The notes under the pieces were generated by a model that saw nothing but the letters and a program-made list of their open reading frames with translations, was not told the DNA's origin and did not search any database. Position numbers and translations under genes: made by a program. Positions 9,216 through 18,442 of a stretch of DNA of 20,405 nucleotides are shown here, piece after piece (the stretch's first letter is position 1; each line of letters begins with the position of its first letter). The DNA is taken from positions 1-20,405 of the forward strand of contig JABCPU010000953.1 in assembly GCA_016800925.1 (NCBI GenBank), given 5' to 3'. Source of the stretch: Suillus spraguei (Eukaryota; Basidiomycota; Agaricomycetes; Boletales; Suillaceae).

Positions 9216-9462
9216 CTGTGCACCTGTGCCTGCACCATGTAGATATAGAAATCGATGTGTGAGAAATGCTGTGCAGTACTATGATCACTGCAACGTTTGC
9301 AAACAAATATTTTTGAGTTTTAGAAAAACGAGTAGTATACATGTGACAGGGGATCTCCCTTTGCCTGATAGTATGGTATGTGACCCCTGATATGACAACA
9401 ATGTGGTAAGACCTACCTTCAACATGAGGAAGTACTAGTAGCTGGCTGGTCACCAAATGTGG
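9216..9462. other. Unassigned stretch left of LTR-2 solo
   Basis: Open frames occur on both strands (plus 9103-9390, minus 9513-9073), but neither shows a motif I recognise. The minus strand could hold decayed N-terminal exons of the APH gene, including a GTAGGT donor-like site near 9417. GTGG precedes the LTR at 9459-9462. Confidence 0.35.
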
Positions 9463-11381
9463 TGTAGCGAGAAAAGTCACGCTGACCATCAAAACCCCGT
9501 TTTCGACAAGCATCTCGTTTGTGTCTGTGGCAGCAACTGACGAATTTCCTTATAGCGAGGAAATAGCCTTTTGCTCCGCTAAGGCGGAACCATTACCATT
9601 CTTCTTCCGTGAACCCTTACCGGATCCTCGCGCCAATGCCCTCATGTCCCATCCAATTCTGTTGTAACAAGCATATTGGCGCTGGGCTTAAAACCCCATA
9701 TTTTGACACTCATCTCACGTCTACAGGAGTTACCACTAGTCCATGGCCTTCTTACCCCTTTAGCAGTACCGGCGGCATCCCACGCTTACTGCACACCATA
9801 CCGACTGCTGCACCACGTTCTACGAACCGATGTCCTTCCATGTCCTTGCCGTGTCCGCATAGCTCCATTTGGTGCGTAGTTTGTTTCCTGTTCGTTATCA
9901 CTGATTCCACAGCAAGCATTATTACATGTTGCCTCGTGCCGCAGCGCCTCGCGCTATGTATACTTACGGCAGTTACTACAGTCCAGCGCTACTGATCTTG
10001 CCTAGAGTATTCTGAGTACATATGAATTAGGATATAAGCACCGCATACCCCACACGATAGAGCACCTGATTTTACACCATTGCACATACTATAGGTCAGG
10101 ATTATTGTCTAGCTCTGGATCAACCCAGTAGTGGACATAGTCTTTAAAGTTCCCTTATTGCTCATTAATACATCACGCTCATTCTCCGTTACCGCCAGCA
10201 TACTGCTGGACTTTTGATTGTTACTTTTGACTGAACTTCTCACGCTCCGCTACTTTACCGCTGAAAGTACTGCGGAATTCTTTACTGTTTCTTTGCACCG
10301 CTCACAACCTTACCGCTACCGCTGAGACCACCGCTCGACATCGCTCGCTAGATGCAACTGTTACTGACTTTATCTCGACGACGGTAGCACCACAACGCAC
10401 GACACTAGTTCCAGCGGTATCGTCACTGACTGCGGCAACTTACCGCTGACTCGGACGCTTGTTTTGCAAATAAGTTAGACTCGAACTTGACCATACTAAA
10501 TAGGCATCCCCCTTTAGGGTCAAACACTCTTGTTCTTACAAGTGAAGCAGACTAGACGGAGCACAAGACTAACATACTAGTTTTAGGCAGTGGTTTATCT
10601 ACAGCCCAAGCTAGGTTGTATCTTTACACCATCTAGAATCCATTGGTGCATAGTTACTTTGCTTCAGCCGTTACTAAATCTACGGCAGGATTTACCTTAC
10701 ATCTCAAGGGGCCGCTGCACAATGTGCACCTCTTTATTAAATACCCTGTTTATTTTCCTTCTCGCTACCAGACTCATATAATCATCTTGTACGCACTTGC
10801 ATATGTTAAAAAGGACTCAACATACATACTGTTACTTTTACTTCCTGTTACATCCCTTCACTAGGACTTAGTATCTGAAATGCTCACTAGTCGCCATCTA
10901 TTTGCCTTTGAACTTTTCTCCTTTTGAACTTCGCTCATTGATTTAACCGCCAGTGACTTTACTGCTCGAAGTACCACGTGACTTTTGACTTCATTACTCA
11001 TAACCAGACCGCAGCCAGTGATCTTGCTGGGTTGCTACCTCTCTCACCAACGTTCCCGCTCATATGGAGTTGCCACTACCACTACCGCACCACCGGTAGT
11101 AATAACATTTTTGTCTCGCTCAAGTAACTTTGTTCTTGCTCTCGCTAGCTAACCGTTGCAGCTATCCTTACTGCACATGTACCACTGACATCGCGATAGT
11201 ACCGCCGCTAACCTCAGAAGTCGGAATTCTTGTTGCCTTATTAGTACTTCCTTGTTTCCTTCACACTAACTTAGAAGGAATTGCTTCTATTGCAGTCCTC
11301 TTGGGTCGAACATCTCACTCGCACCTTCAGTAGGATTATTGCTGTGCTTATACTTAGGCCAGCGCTAGTTTCTTTGTTTCA
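9463..11381 (+). mobile_element. Solo LTR-2, interrupted by LTR-1 copy D
   Basis: The two parts 9463-9662 and 10629-11381 together match the LTR-2 at 2648-3608 from end to end (start TGTAGCGAG, end GTTTCA). The left flank is GTGG (9459-9462) and the right flank GCGG (11382-11385), a 4-bp duplication with one mismatch. No Gag follows on the right and no TGG primer site is seen after the end, so this is a solo LTR. Confidence 0.8.
9663..10628 (+). mobile_element. LTR-1 copy D nested in solo LTR-2
   Basis: This 966-bp copy (TGTAACAAGC...TCTTTACA) sits inside LTR-2. The uninterrupted LTR-2 at 3420 reads ATTCCATCTAG on its own strand; here ATTCTGT precedes and CCATCTAG follows. That suggests a 4-bp CCAT duplication whose left half has mutated to CTGT. 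It is closest to copy A and clearly different from B and C. Confidence 0.85.
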
Positions 11382-11438
11382 GCGGTTGCAGGCATCCCTC
11401 AGAACTTGTACTCCCACTGGGTATATATGCTTGGTAAG

Positions 11439-11945
11439 TGTCATATACCATATTTCCAATCTCAGATCCAATCAGATCCAATCGACCCTACTTCAGTCTG
11501 GTCCACAGATCCTGTCTGGATCACCCATCTGAAAGTGCCCAATTCTCGCACTCTGACTCCCCTGTGTATATCTGTATCTATCTCCTTTCGGCATCCCTCC
11601 TGTTTCTGGTATTCCAGCTGTGTATATTTCCATCCTGCTTATTGATCCGTTACCTGTGTTTTATTTCCGACTCGTGCTTACTGATCCGCTGTGCATTAAC
11701 TAATAGACTTCTGTTATACTTTGTACATAGCCCTCGGTCCCGGACTCCTTGATTATCCATGCTAGTTACTTACAGTATATAAACCACTTGTAGATCTCCG
11801 TAGAACCTTAGTTCGAATATCATCTTAGATTCTACTCATTCTGTTTCCTCTGGACTTGAGTTACTTTCCGCTCTAAGTCATCTCCTGAGACTTGGGATTG
11901 ATTCCTTTAGTCTATATCTCCAACTCTATCTTTGGATAGTCTATG
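11439..11945 (+). repeat. Left arm of a large inverted repeat, probable LTR-3
   Basis: Starting TGTCATATACC, this 507-bp arm matches 12256-12769 in reverse orientation, at roughly 85-90% by eye. It has a TATATAAA box at 11776-11783 about two-thirds of the way along, and a pyrimidine-rich U3-like region before it, as in an LTR. The 3' border is uncertain (similarity ends near TCTAT), and no coding capacity is recognised. Confidence 0.6.
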
Positions 11946-12255
11946 TTACGACCATGCAAAACCAGAGATTGGTAAGAAGTCCTGGTCTTACATGGGGTTG
12001 TTGTTAGGACCGTACTCAAAGGTAGAGAGATCTGAAGGGCTTTGGCCTCAGTTCATGCACTGTGCCCCTTTCCCGAGTAATGCCCCTTATTTCAGGGAGA
12101 AGTTATACGTCCGAAGATCCGGAAGGAGTTGTGTGACAGATCTGGATGTCCGAAGGTATCGGATATGATACGTCCAAAGGTTATCCGGAATGTAAGAATA
12201 GAATGAAGATTAAGACTAGCTTTGGAACAAGTTCCTAACTAGAAACTAACAGAAA
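11946..12255. other. 310-bp spacer of the inverted repeat
   Basis: It contains TGTTACGACC at the left edge (11944-11953), a segment (12034-12112) that recurs directly at 12794-12864, and several GTCCGAAG/GTCCAAAG-like octamers (12110, 12148, 12172). A plus-strand frame of 78 codons (11932-12168) has no recognisable motif. Confidence 0.4.
12034..12112 (+). repeat. Direct repeat, copy 1
   Basis: GGGCTTTGGCCTCAGTTCAT, then a CACTGTGCCCC-type segment and a TGCCCCTTATTTCAGG-type segment. The same order, with mismatches, recurs at 12794-12864. Confidence 0.6.
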
Positions 12256-12769
12256 TAGACTATCCGAAGATAGAGTTGGAGATATAGACTATAGGAATCA
12301 ATCCCAAGTCTCGGAAGATGACTTAGAGCGAAAAGTGGCTTAAGTCCAGAGGAAGCAGAATGAGCAGAATCTAAGATGATATTCAAACAAAGGTTCTATG
12401 GAGATCTACAAGTGGTTTATATACTGTAAGTATCTAAGATGGATAATCAACAAGTCCGGGACCGAGGCTATGTATGAAGTGTAACGGAAGTCTATTAGTT
12501 AATGCACAGCGGATCAGTAAGCATGAATCGGAAATGAACACAGGTAACGGATCAGTGATGCAGGACAGAAATATACACAGCCGGAATACCGGAAACAGGA
12601 GGAAAGACGAAAGGAGATAGACGCAGATATACACAAGGGAGTCAAGGTGCAAGAAGTGAGCACATTCAGATGGGTGGTCCAGACAGGATCTGTGGACCGG
12701 ACAGAAATGGAATCAATCAGATCTGATCGAATGTGGTCAGATCTGGGATTAGAAGTATGGTATGTGACA
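12256..12769 (-). repeat. Right arm of the inverted repeat, probable LTR-3
   Basis: This is the inverted partner of 11439-11945. On the minus strand it starts TGTCACATACC and carries its TATA box at 12423-12416. The pair can be read as two LTRs of one family inserted head to head, or as a fold-back element. Confidence 0.6.
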
Positions 12770-12793
12770 GTTGTACCAGAGGGTTGTAAAGTC

Positions 12794-12864
12794 AAAGGGG
12801 CTTGGCCTCAACTCGTGCGCTGTGCCCTTACCTGAGTATGTGCCCTTAATTTAGGATGAAGTCC
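12794..12864 (+). repeat. Direct repeat, copy 2
   Basis: GGGGCTTGGCCTCAACTCGT followed by GCGCTGTGCCC and TGCCCTTAATTTAGG, parallel to 12034-12112. It lies just before the chromovirus 5' LTR. Confidence 0.6.
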
Positions 12865-12869
12865 AAGGG

Positions 12870-13342
12870 TGTTACAGTTGTACGTACCCCTACTCATTTT
12901 CCTTCTCCTGTTACTTGTACATTACATAACATGACTCTGACTCATATGCTCAACACATCTGTACTATAGTTGCCTTCCTCCTTTGGATACGCACTTACAT
13001 TCTCACGTCTTTCTTGGTCCGTGCGCACATATTGACCTATTTAAGCACATTGTATTACACTTGATACTTTACTTTAATCTTACTGGGTTTTACCTGGAAT
13101 CTCCTTCGCTTAGGTCTCCAACCTAAGTCATCTTGAATTGTCTCTAAGTCTAAGCACTCCTTAGTCTTAGTCTCTATTCTCGCAGAACCTCTTAGACTTT
13201 GTCTTTGAGGCCGAACCCTTGATCGTACTCGGAACCGTTCCTCGTACTTTCACCTTGTCCTCTTCTGGGCATTGTAAGAACTTCCCAGCAGACCGTCTGT
13301 GTCTTTTCACTGTCATTGGTGATGCCACCCCAGTTCGTAACA
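12870..13342 (+). mobile_element. Chromovirus 5' LTR
   Basis: This is 473 bp, starting TGTTACAG and ending TTCGTAACA, so TGTTAC...GTAACA forms a 6-bp inverted repeat at the ends. It matches 19938-20405. It drives transcription from the TATTTAA box and supplies the R region. Confidence 0.9.
13038..13044 (+). promoter_or_regulatory. TATA-like box of chromovirus LTR
   Basis: TATTTAA in the middle of the LTR, with the same sequence in the 3' LTR. It predicts an RNA start about 30-35 nt downstream, near 13068-13075. Confidence 0.55.
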
Positions 13343-13343
13343 A

Positions 13344-13352
13344 AAGATTAAA
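13344..13352 (+). promoter_or_regulatory. Putative self-primer binding site
   Basis: AAGATTAAA lies one base after the LTR end. It is the exact reverse complement of TTTAATCTT at 13073-13081, which lies at the predicted 5' end of the transcript. No TGG (tRNA-type) site is present here. This arrangement is that of Tf1/sushi-type elements, where the RNA 5' end folds back to prime reverse transcription. Confidence 0.5.
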
Positions 13353-13469
13353 TCCACCTGATCGTCGACTATCCAGTCCTCGACCCTGAACCCTGATAAG
13401 CCCTAACGGACAGCAAGACAGCGCGTGTAGGCACTGAGAAAGTATAACTCACCAGACGAATCATCAAAC
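13353..13469 (+). other. Leader between primer site and gag
   Basis: This is 117 bp with no ORF of note. It probably contains packaging signals by position only. Confidence 0.4.
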
Positions 13470-14302
13470 ATGGCGACCAAAGAATTTGAATACAAAATCG
13501 GTCAGCCAACCGGTTTTGATGGAGATTGCGACAACTCTCGCGAATTTATCCAGTCATGCAATCTATGTTCGACATCAACAAAAAGCTTTACACCACCGAC
13601 AAGCAGAAGATCATTTTATAACATCCTTCATGACTGAGAAGAATGCTAAATCCTGGAAAGAGCAATTTCTTGACCATGCTCAATCAACCACACCTCTGGA
13701 CAAAAAGTTGGTTATGGGACAATGGGGATTTTATGAAAAGCTTCAAAGAAGCCTTCGACCCAGTGGACACCAAGGGAACCGCACTCACGAAACTCAGGGA
13801 CCTCAAACAAGGAAGCGGGGATCTCCATACCTACATTGCTGACTTTGAGGCACTTGCAGCCAAGGCCTCATATCACCGACAATGCAACAAAGATCCAATT
13901 TTCCAAGATGGCCTGAATTGGGGCATCCCTACAAAGCTTTTCGCACTAGGAGATGTCTCAGAAGTATTCTGAGATGTTGTGCTGCAATGCGTTTCCATTG
14001 ACAATTCCCATCATCGTCTTCAAGCCATGAGGACACGTCATGCTCCACAACAGAAGAAGAAGAACTATGGAAATGCACGTTACACACCTAATCGTGATTC
14101 CAACGCAATGGTTGTAGATCAAATCTCCGACACGGAGAGATCCGAATGCATGAAGAAAGGACAATGCTTCGGATGCAAGAAGACAGGACACCGCATTCAT
14201 AACTGTCCTGACAGAAAGAAGAAGACTCCGCTCCAACAAGCCGAAGTCAAAGAAGAAGAAGAAGATGAAGAAACAGTGAGACGGATTGTAGAGGATTTTT
14301 GA
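13470..14302 (+). pseudogene. gag: Chromovirus Gag with CCHC zinc knuckle
   Basis: An ATG at 13470 opens MATKEFEYKIGQPTGFDGD, followed by a frameshift near 13565. More shifts or stops lie near 13617 and 13720. The capsid-like region continues as FKEAFDPVDTKGTALTKL, then GDLHTYIADFEALAAKASY (about 13740-13875). A TGA near 13970 stands where CGA (Arg) is likely. The C-terminal part has a zinc knuckle, CFGCKKTGHRIHNC (CX2CX4HX4C, about 14167-14208), followed by a Lys-rich then Glu-rich tail ending at the TGA 14300-14302. The family role is to form the particle and bind RNA. The stop at 14300 may be the Gag terminator or another mutation, since pol domains follow at once. Confidence 0.8.
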
Positions 14303-15454
14303 ATTGGAGAAACAAAGATTCAAGTATGTTTCTCCCAATGTATTACTAAGACTTGTATGGCTGTAGGTGAAAGAAAAGAACTTCGTGTCCCTATCACCCT
14401 TCACTCACAGACTCGTTAAAATCCGTCGACACCACGCTGTTATCATTCAGGCGCAGCAGGAATTTATTTCTGAGGAGTTTGTGAAACCCATCAAATCACA
14501 CGACGAAAACTCAAAACACCGTTTCGAGTTACTACGGCGGATGGAACTCTTATCAAAGGAGGACCAATACACACTACTGCCTTCTAGTGGTCAAAATTGA
14601 TGAATGAACCATGTATGGAAAATTCAATATCACCAAACTAGGAAGAAGAGATCAAATCCTTCTGGGATTCCATGGTTACGCGCAATGAACCCAAGTATAG
14701 ATTGGGCCCCTGAAACACTATCCTCCCTCGAACAACAAAATCGGACGAAATTAAATTGACATCGATACTGATAGGAAGAAAACGGGTTGCCCCCGACCTT
14801 CCATTGCCATCCTAAGAAATGGCAACACTCCAACTTCCGAGATCCTCATGATTCCTCCTATCCTAAAGATCCCAAACCAGAGGTACGAATGCCGCGTACT
14901 ATAGACCCTACTCCCTGTGTACAACTGCCATGAGCAGTATCACCAATTCCCCATGCAGAAAAACGCAAGAACGAATCCGAACCCGAGTATCGGATCAGAC
15001 CAGAACCTATTGAGCAATGGCCAATAGAAGAACAGAAGTATGGGAAGAGAAAAGCAGAAGAGGAAATCCCTGGACGGGATACAAATGTACCGAAATTATC
15101 CAAGTTCTATGTTCCCCCAAAAACTCTTCAACATACCCCTTGGCTTCAATTGAAGAAATCCCCGATGAAGAAGAACCCGTGCCCTCATTGATTCCAACAG
15201 AGGATGATGATCAATTCAACACTATGCAAGATGTCTGGCATGAACCAGAAGTCACGAATTTCCTCTTATGAGCTTGGAGACGGAGAATTCCTTGTGGAAT
15301 ACGACATGATGGAGTTAGCATAAAAATAATCGAAAGAAGTATCCATGATACACCCCTCACATGTGATGGAACTTCTCGACTTGAACAACTTCCCAACTAC
15401 TCCACAATCTCCCTTCCTCCCCCAAAATACAGTAACAAAGCTCAGGAATTCGCC
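14303..15454 (+). pseudogene. pol: Chromovirus aspartic protease region and linker, heavily broken
   Basis: After Gag, short pieces in shifting frames can be matched to a Gypsy retropepsin. KELRVPITLHSQT is near 14378-14416. An SGAAG in the place of DSGA is near 14445-14460, where the bases for the Asp appear lost and the frame changes. TADGTLIKGG is near 14535, and PWLRAMNPSIDWAPET, the usual post-protease PWL..NP.IDW signature, is near 14672-14717. A long charged linker follows (KYGKRKAEEEIPGRD, about 15037). EEIPDEEEPVPSL and a GDGEFLVEYD-like segment at 15281-15310 come before RT. At least five frame changes or stops lie here. The protease would have cut the polyprotein; this copy cannot. 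Confidence 0.65.
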
Positions 15455-16240
15455 ATGGACGAAAAGGAAAAGAAAAAGAAATCTTTCGAAGAATTGGTTC
15501 CAGACGATTTGCATGACTTTGCAGATGTCTTCGCTAAAGACGGATTAAACAAGTTACCCCCTGAACGCCCTGGTATTGATCACCGGATCGATACTAAACC
15601 CGGTTTTATTCCCTGCATGTCTAAGGTTTACCCGCTATTGGAAAAAGAATGCGCTGCCGTCAAAACATTTATGATGAAAACGTTGCGAAAGGTTTTATCT
15701 CAGAATCGAAATCACCCCAGGCTAGTGGTTTCTTCTTTGTGGGAAAGAAGAGTGGAGAATTGTGCCCCTGTCAAGATTATCGCTACATCAATGATTGGAC
15801 AGTCAAAAATGCTTATCCACTCCCACTTCCTATTTCCCTTGTCGCACGCCTCCACAATGCACAGTTCTTTACAAAAATGGATATTCGGTCCGGTTACAAT
15901 AACATTCGCATCCACCCTGATGATCGCTGGAAAGCAGCATTTACCACAGAATTCGGCCTCTTCAAACCGAACGTCATGTTCTTTGGCCTTTGTAATTCCC
16001 CAGCAACTTTCCAAGCATACATGAATCGCACCTTCCAACAAGAAATTAAGGAAGGATGGATGGTTATCTACATGGACAATATTTTGATTTTCTCCACAAC
16101 TATGGCAGAGCACGAGAACGAACAAGACGGGTTTTAACGAAAATACGAAAAGAGCATCAATTCTTGAAACCGGAGAAATGTACTTTCGATGCGAAGAAGT
16201 GGGATACCTTGGAATGATAATTCACCCTGGACAAGTTGCT
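15455..16240 (+). pseudogene. pol: Chromovirus reverse transcriptase
   Basis: RT opens with ELVPDDLHDFADVFAKDGLN (about 15491), IDHRIDTKPGFIP and KVYPLLEKE. After a one-base shift near 15672 come KGFISESKSPQASGFFFVGK, CQDYRYIND, NAYPLPL, FFTKMDIRSGYNNIRI (catalytic Asp in KMDI), WKAAFTTEFGLFKPNVMFFG, SPATFQAYMN and VIYMDNILIFS. The YxDD box is YMDN (16069-16080): the second Asp is Asn, which would abolish activity. Another shift near 16130 leads to KIRKEHQFLKPEKCTFDAKK, and another near 16195 to VGYLGMIIHPGQVAMD. Domain order and motifs are those of chromoviral RT. Confidence 0.9.
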
Positions 16241-16930
16241 ATGGATACCGCCAAGACCAAGGGAATCTCTGAATGGCCAATTCCGAAATCTGTAAAAGAT
16301 GTCCGGTCATTCCTCGGTTTTTGAAACTTTTATCGCATGTTCATTTCCCATTATTCCGATATCGCCCGACCCCTTATCAAATTGACAAAGAAAGATAAGG
16401 TCTTTGATTGGTCAACCGAATGTATGGACACCTTCGAAAACTGAAACGATGTTTCACATCCCAACCGGTACTCCGTAACCCTGATCCCTCCCGACAATTT
16501 GCTATTGCTACCGACGCTTCGCTCGTAGCAACTGGCGGAGTTCTCTTGCAGACCGATGAGAATGGTGTTTATCACCCTTGTGCATACCTCTCACAGTCTT
16601 TGAACCCCGCGGAATGCAATTACCAAATCTTCGATTGGGAACTCCTTGCCGTGATCAGAGCATTGAATGAATGGCGCCATTATCTTGAAGGAAACCTGCA
16701 TCCCATCCTGGTATTCACCGACCACAAGAATCTTCTGTACTTTAGAAGTGCACAGAAGCTTACCAGTCGCCAAGCACGTTGGCAACTGATTCTGTCTATT
16801 TACGACATTGAACTGCATCACATTGCAGGTATCAAATTGGCGGTACCTGATGCACTATCTCGCCGGCCCAACTACGACTCTGGCAAAGACGATAACGAGG
16901 ACCAGACTCTCCTCCCTGACACTCTATTTG
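16241..16930 (+). pseudogene. pol: Chromovirus RT thumb/connection and RNase H
   Basis: KGISEWPIPKSVKDVRSFLG leads into a TGA at 16322-16324, where Cys is usual. It continues NFYRMFISHYSDIARPL and a shift near 16440. From 16441 a long clean frame holds RNase H: ATDASLVATGGVLLQ (first Asp 16513), FDWELLAVIRAL (Glu), VFTDHKNLLYF (Asp) and PDALSRRP (final Asp). All four acidic positions of a Gypsy RNase H are therefore present. The enzyme would remove the RNA strand of the hybrid. The frame runs to about 16955, where a further shift leads to integrase. Confidence 0.9.
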
Positions 16931-17935
16931 TTCGTCTTATTGATACCGACCTAAAGATGTGTTGTCATCCTCTGACCCCCTCGACGACCCTGTCTTCCGG
17001 ACCGTGTCCGATGCCCTGGATGGCGTGTGCCTTCCACCTATGAAGTCAGCACTCTCTGATTGGAAGATTGAGGAGAACATCCTCTATTTTAAAATCGGCC
17101 TACATTCCACCGGTGCATCATCCCGATATCCTAACCGGTATCATGATCATCCTACCGCGGGACACCCCAGTAGATTCAAAACCAAAGAACTTGTGAAATG
17201 GGAAGCTTGGTGGCCCACTATGGGCTCCTATATTCGGAAATACGTTGAGGGTTGCGCCCTTTGTCAGCAAATGAAAGCTGATATGCATCCTGTTTGACCT
17301 CCACTTGCCCCGATACCCTCGTCTGCGACTCGCCCCTTTTCTCAGGTCTCTGTTGATCTTATCACCGACCTCCCTGTCTCTGGCGGCTTTGACAGTATCA
17401 TGGTCATGGTAGACCATGGCCTTATGAAGGGGGTGATTATTATCCCTTGTCTGAAAGCCATCACTTCTGAAGGAATTGCTAAACTATTTTTGAAACACGT
17501 TTACCGTCAATTTGGACTCCATGACAAAGTCATCTCGGATTGAGGTCCGCAGTTCCTATCGCGCTTCTCTAAAGAGCTTGCCCGACTTCTCGACTATGTT
17601 ATTGCTCCATCTACAGCTTATCACCCTCAGACTGATGGTCAAACTGAAAGGCTTAATCAAGAACTTGAAACATACCTATGCATCTATTGCCGCAACAATC
17701 CTGAAGATTGGGTAGAACACCTACCAATCACTGAATTTGTCACAACCACCGAAAACACAATGCAAGGAATGCATCACCCTTCTATCTCATGATGGGATAC
17801 GAACCACGCGCCATCCCTCACCTGATCCCTGATTCATCCGTCCCTGCAGCAGAAGATCGAGTATGGTCCCTGCAGAAGATCCAAGAAGAAGCAATTGCCT
17901 GTCATAACATTGCAATGCAGACAATGGCTGAATGA
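16931..17935 (+). pseudogene. pol: Chromovirus integrase (HHCC and DDE core)
   Basis: The zinc-binding domain reads HDHPTAGHPSRFKTKELVKW, with CALCQQMKAD completing the H-H-C-C set (about 17140-17285). A TGA at 17296, probably from CGA, follows. The core has [10 protein letters not shown] (first Asp, 17355-17357), VISD (second Asp, 17538-17540) followed at once by a TGA where Arg of DRGPQF is expected, and DGQTERLNQELE (catalytic Glu 17646-17648). A shift near 17770 leads to SPFYLMMGYEPRAIPHLI, and a TGA lies at 17933-17935. DDE residues are intact but the frame is not. Integrase would join the cDNA to host DNA. Confidence 0.9.
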
Positions 17936-18386
17936 TCCCGAGGAGATAAGTACACTCCGTGGAAGATCGGAGATAAGGTTTGGCTATCTGCTGCTAATCT
18001 TAGGCTCAAACTCCCATCAAGGAAACTTGCGCCAAAGCGATATGGACCTTTCCCAATCATCAATGTCTTATCGCCCATCACGTTCACACTCAAACTCCCT
18101 CCGCAGTGGAAAATTCATCCTACGTTCCACGCTTCCGTCTTATCGTCCTACAGCGAAACAGATGTACACAGTCCGAACTTCCCCGAACCACCACCTGACA
18201 TCATCGAAGAAGAAGAAGAATATGAAATAGAAGCAATTCTTTCTCACAAGGGAACCAGCATTCGCCGATGCCTATCTCGTTTCCTGGAAAGGATATTCAT
18301 TGGGAGATAACAAATGGCTCCCAGAAAAGAACTTGAAGAACTCCGCTCGAATCTTGAATGCTTATAAGAAGCAACATTCCCTCTGA
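17936..18386 (+). pseudogene. pol: Integrase GPY module and C-terminal chromodomain
   Basis: KIGDKVWLSAANLRLKLPS, then KRYGPFPIINVL (GPF/Y motif, about 18037) and HPTFHASVLSSY lead through an acidic stretch (five Glu, about 18206) to [12 protein letters not shown]. After a frameshift near 18255-18270 the frame reads [20 protein letters not shown] and [14 protein letters not shown]. These are the aromatic and W-K-GY features of a chromodomain, ending at TGA 18384-18386. In chromoviruses this domain is thought to steer integration by reading histone marks. The first aromatic cage position appears to be Tyr (EYEIEAIL). Confidence 0.85.
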
Positions 18387-18442
18387 TTATTCTTTAGTCA
18401 ATCAACTCGCATAAGCACTTGATCAACTAACACCGTTTCCAA

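Noticed and set aside
14250..14275. GAA-rich microsatellite in gag (and the similar run near 18205)
   Set aside because: Both encode acidic stretches common in these proteins and need no separate explanation.
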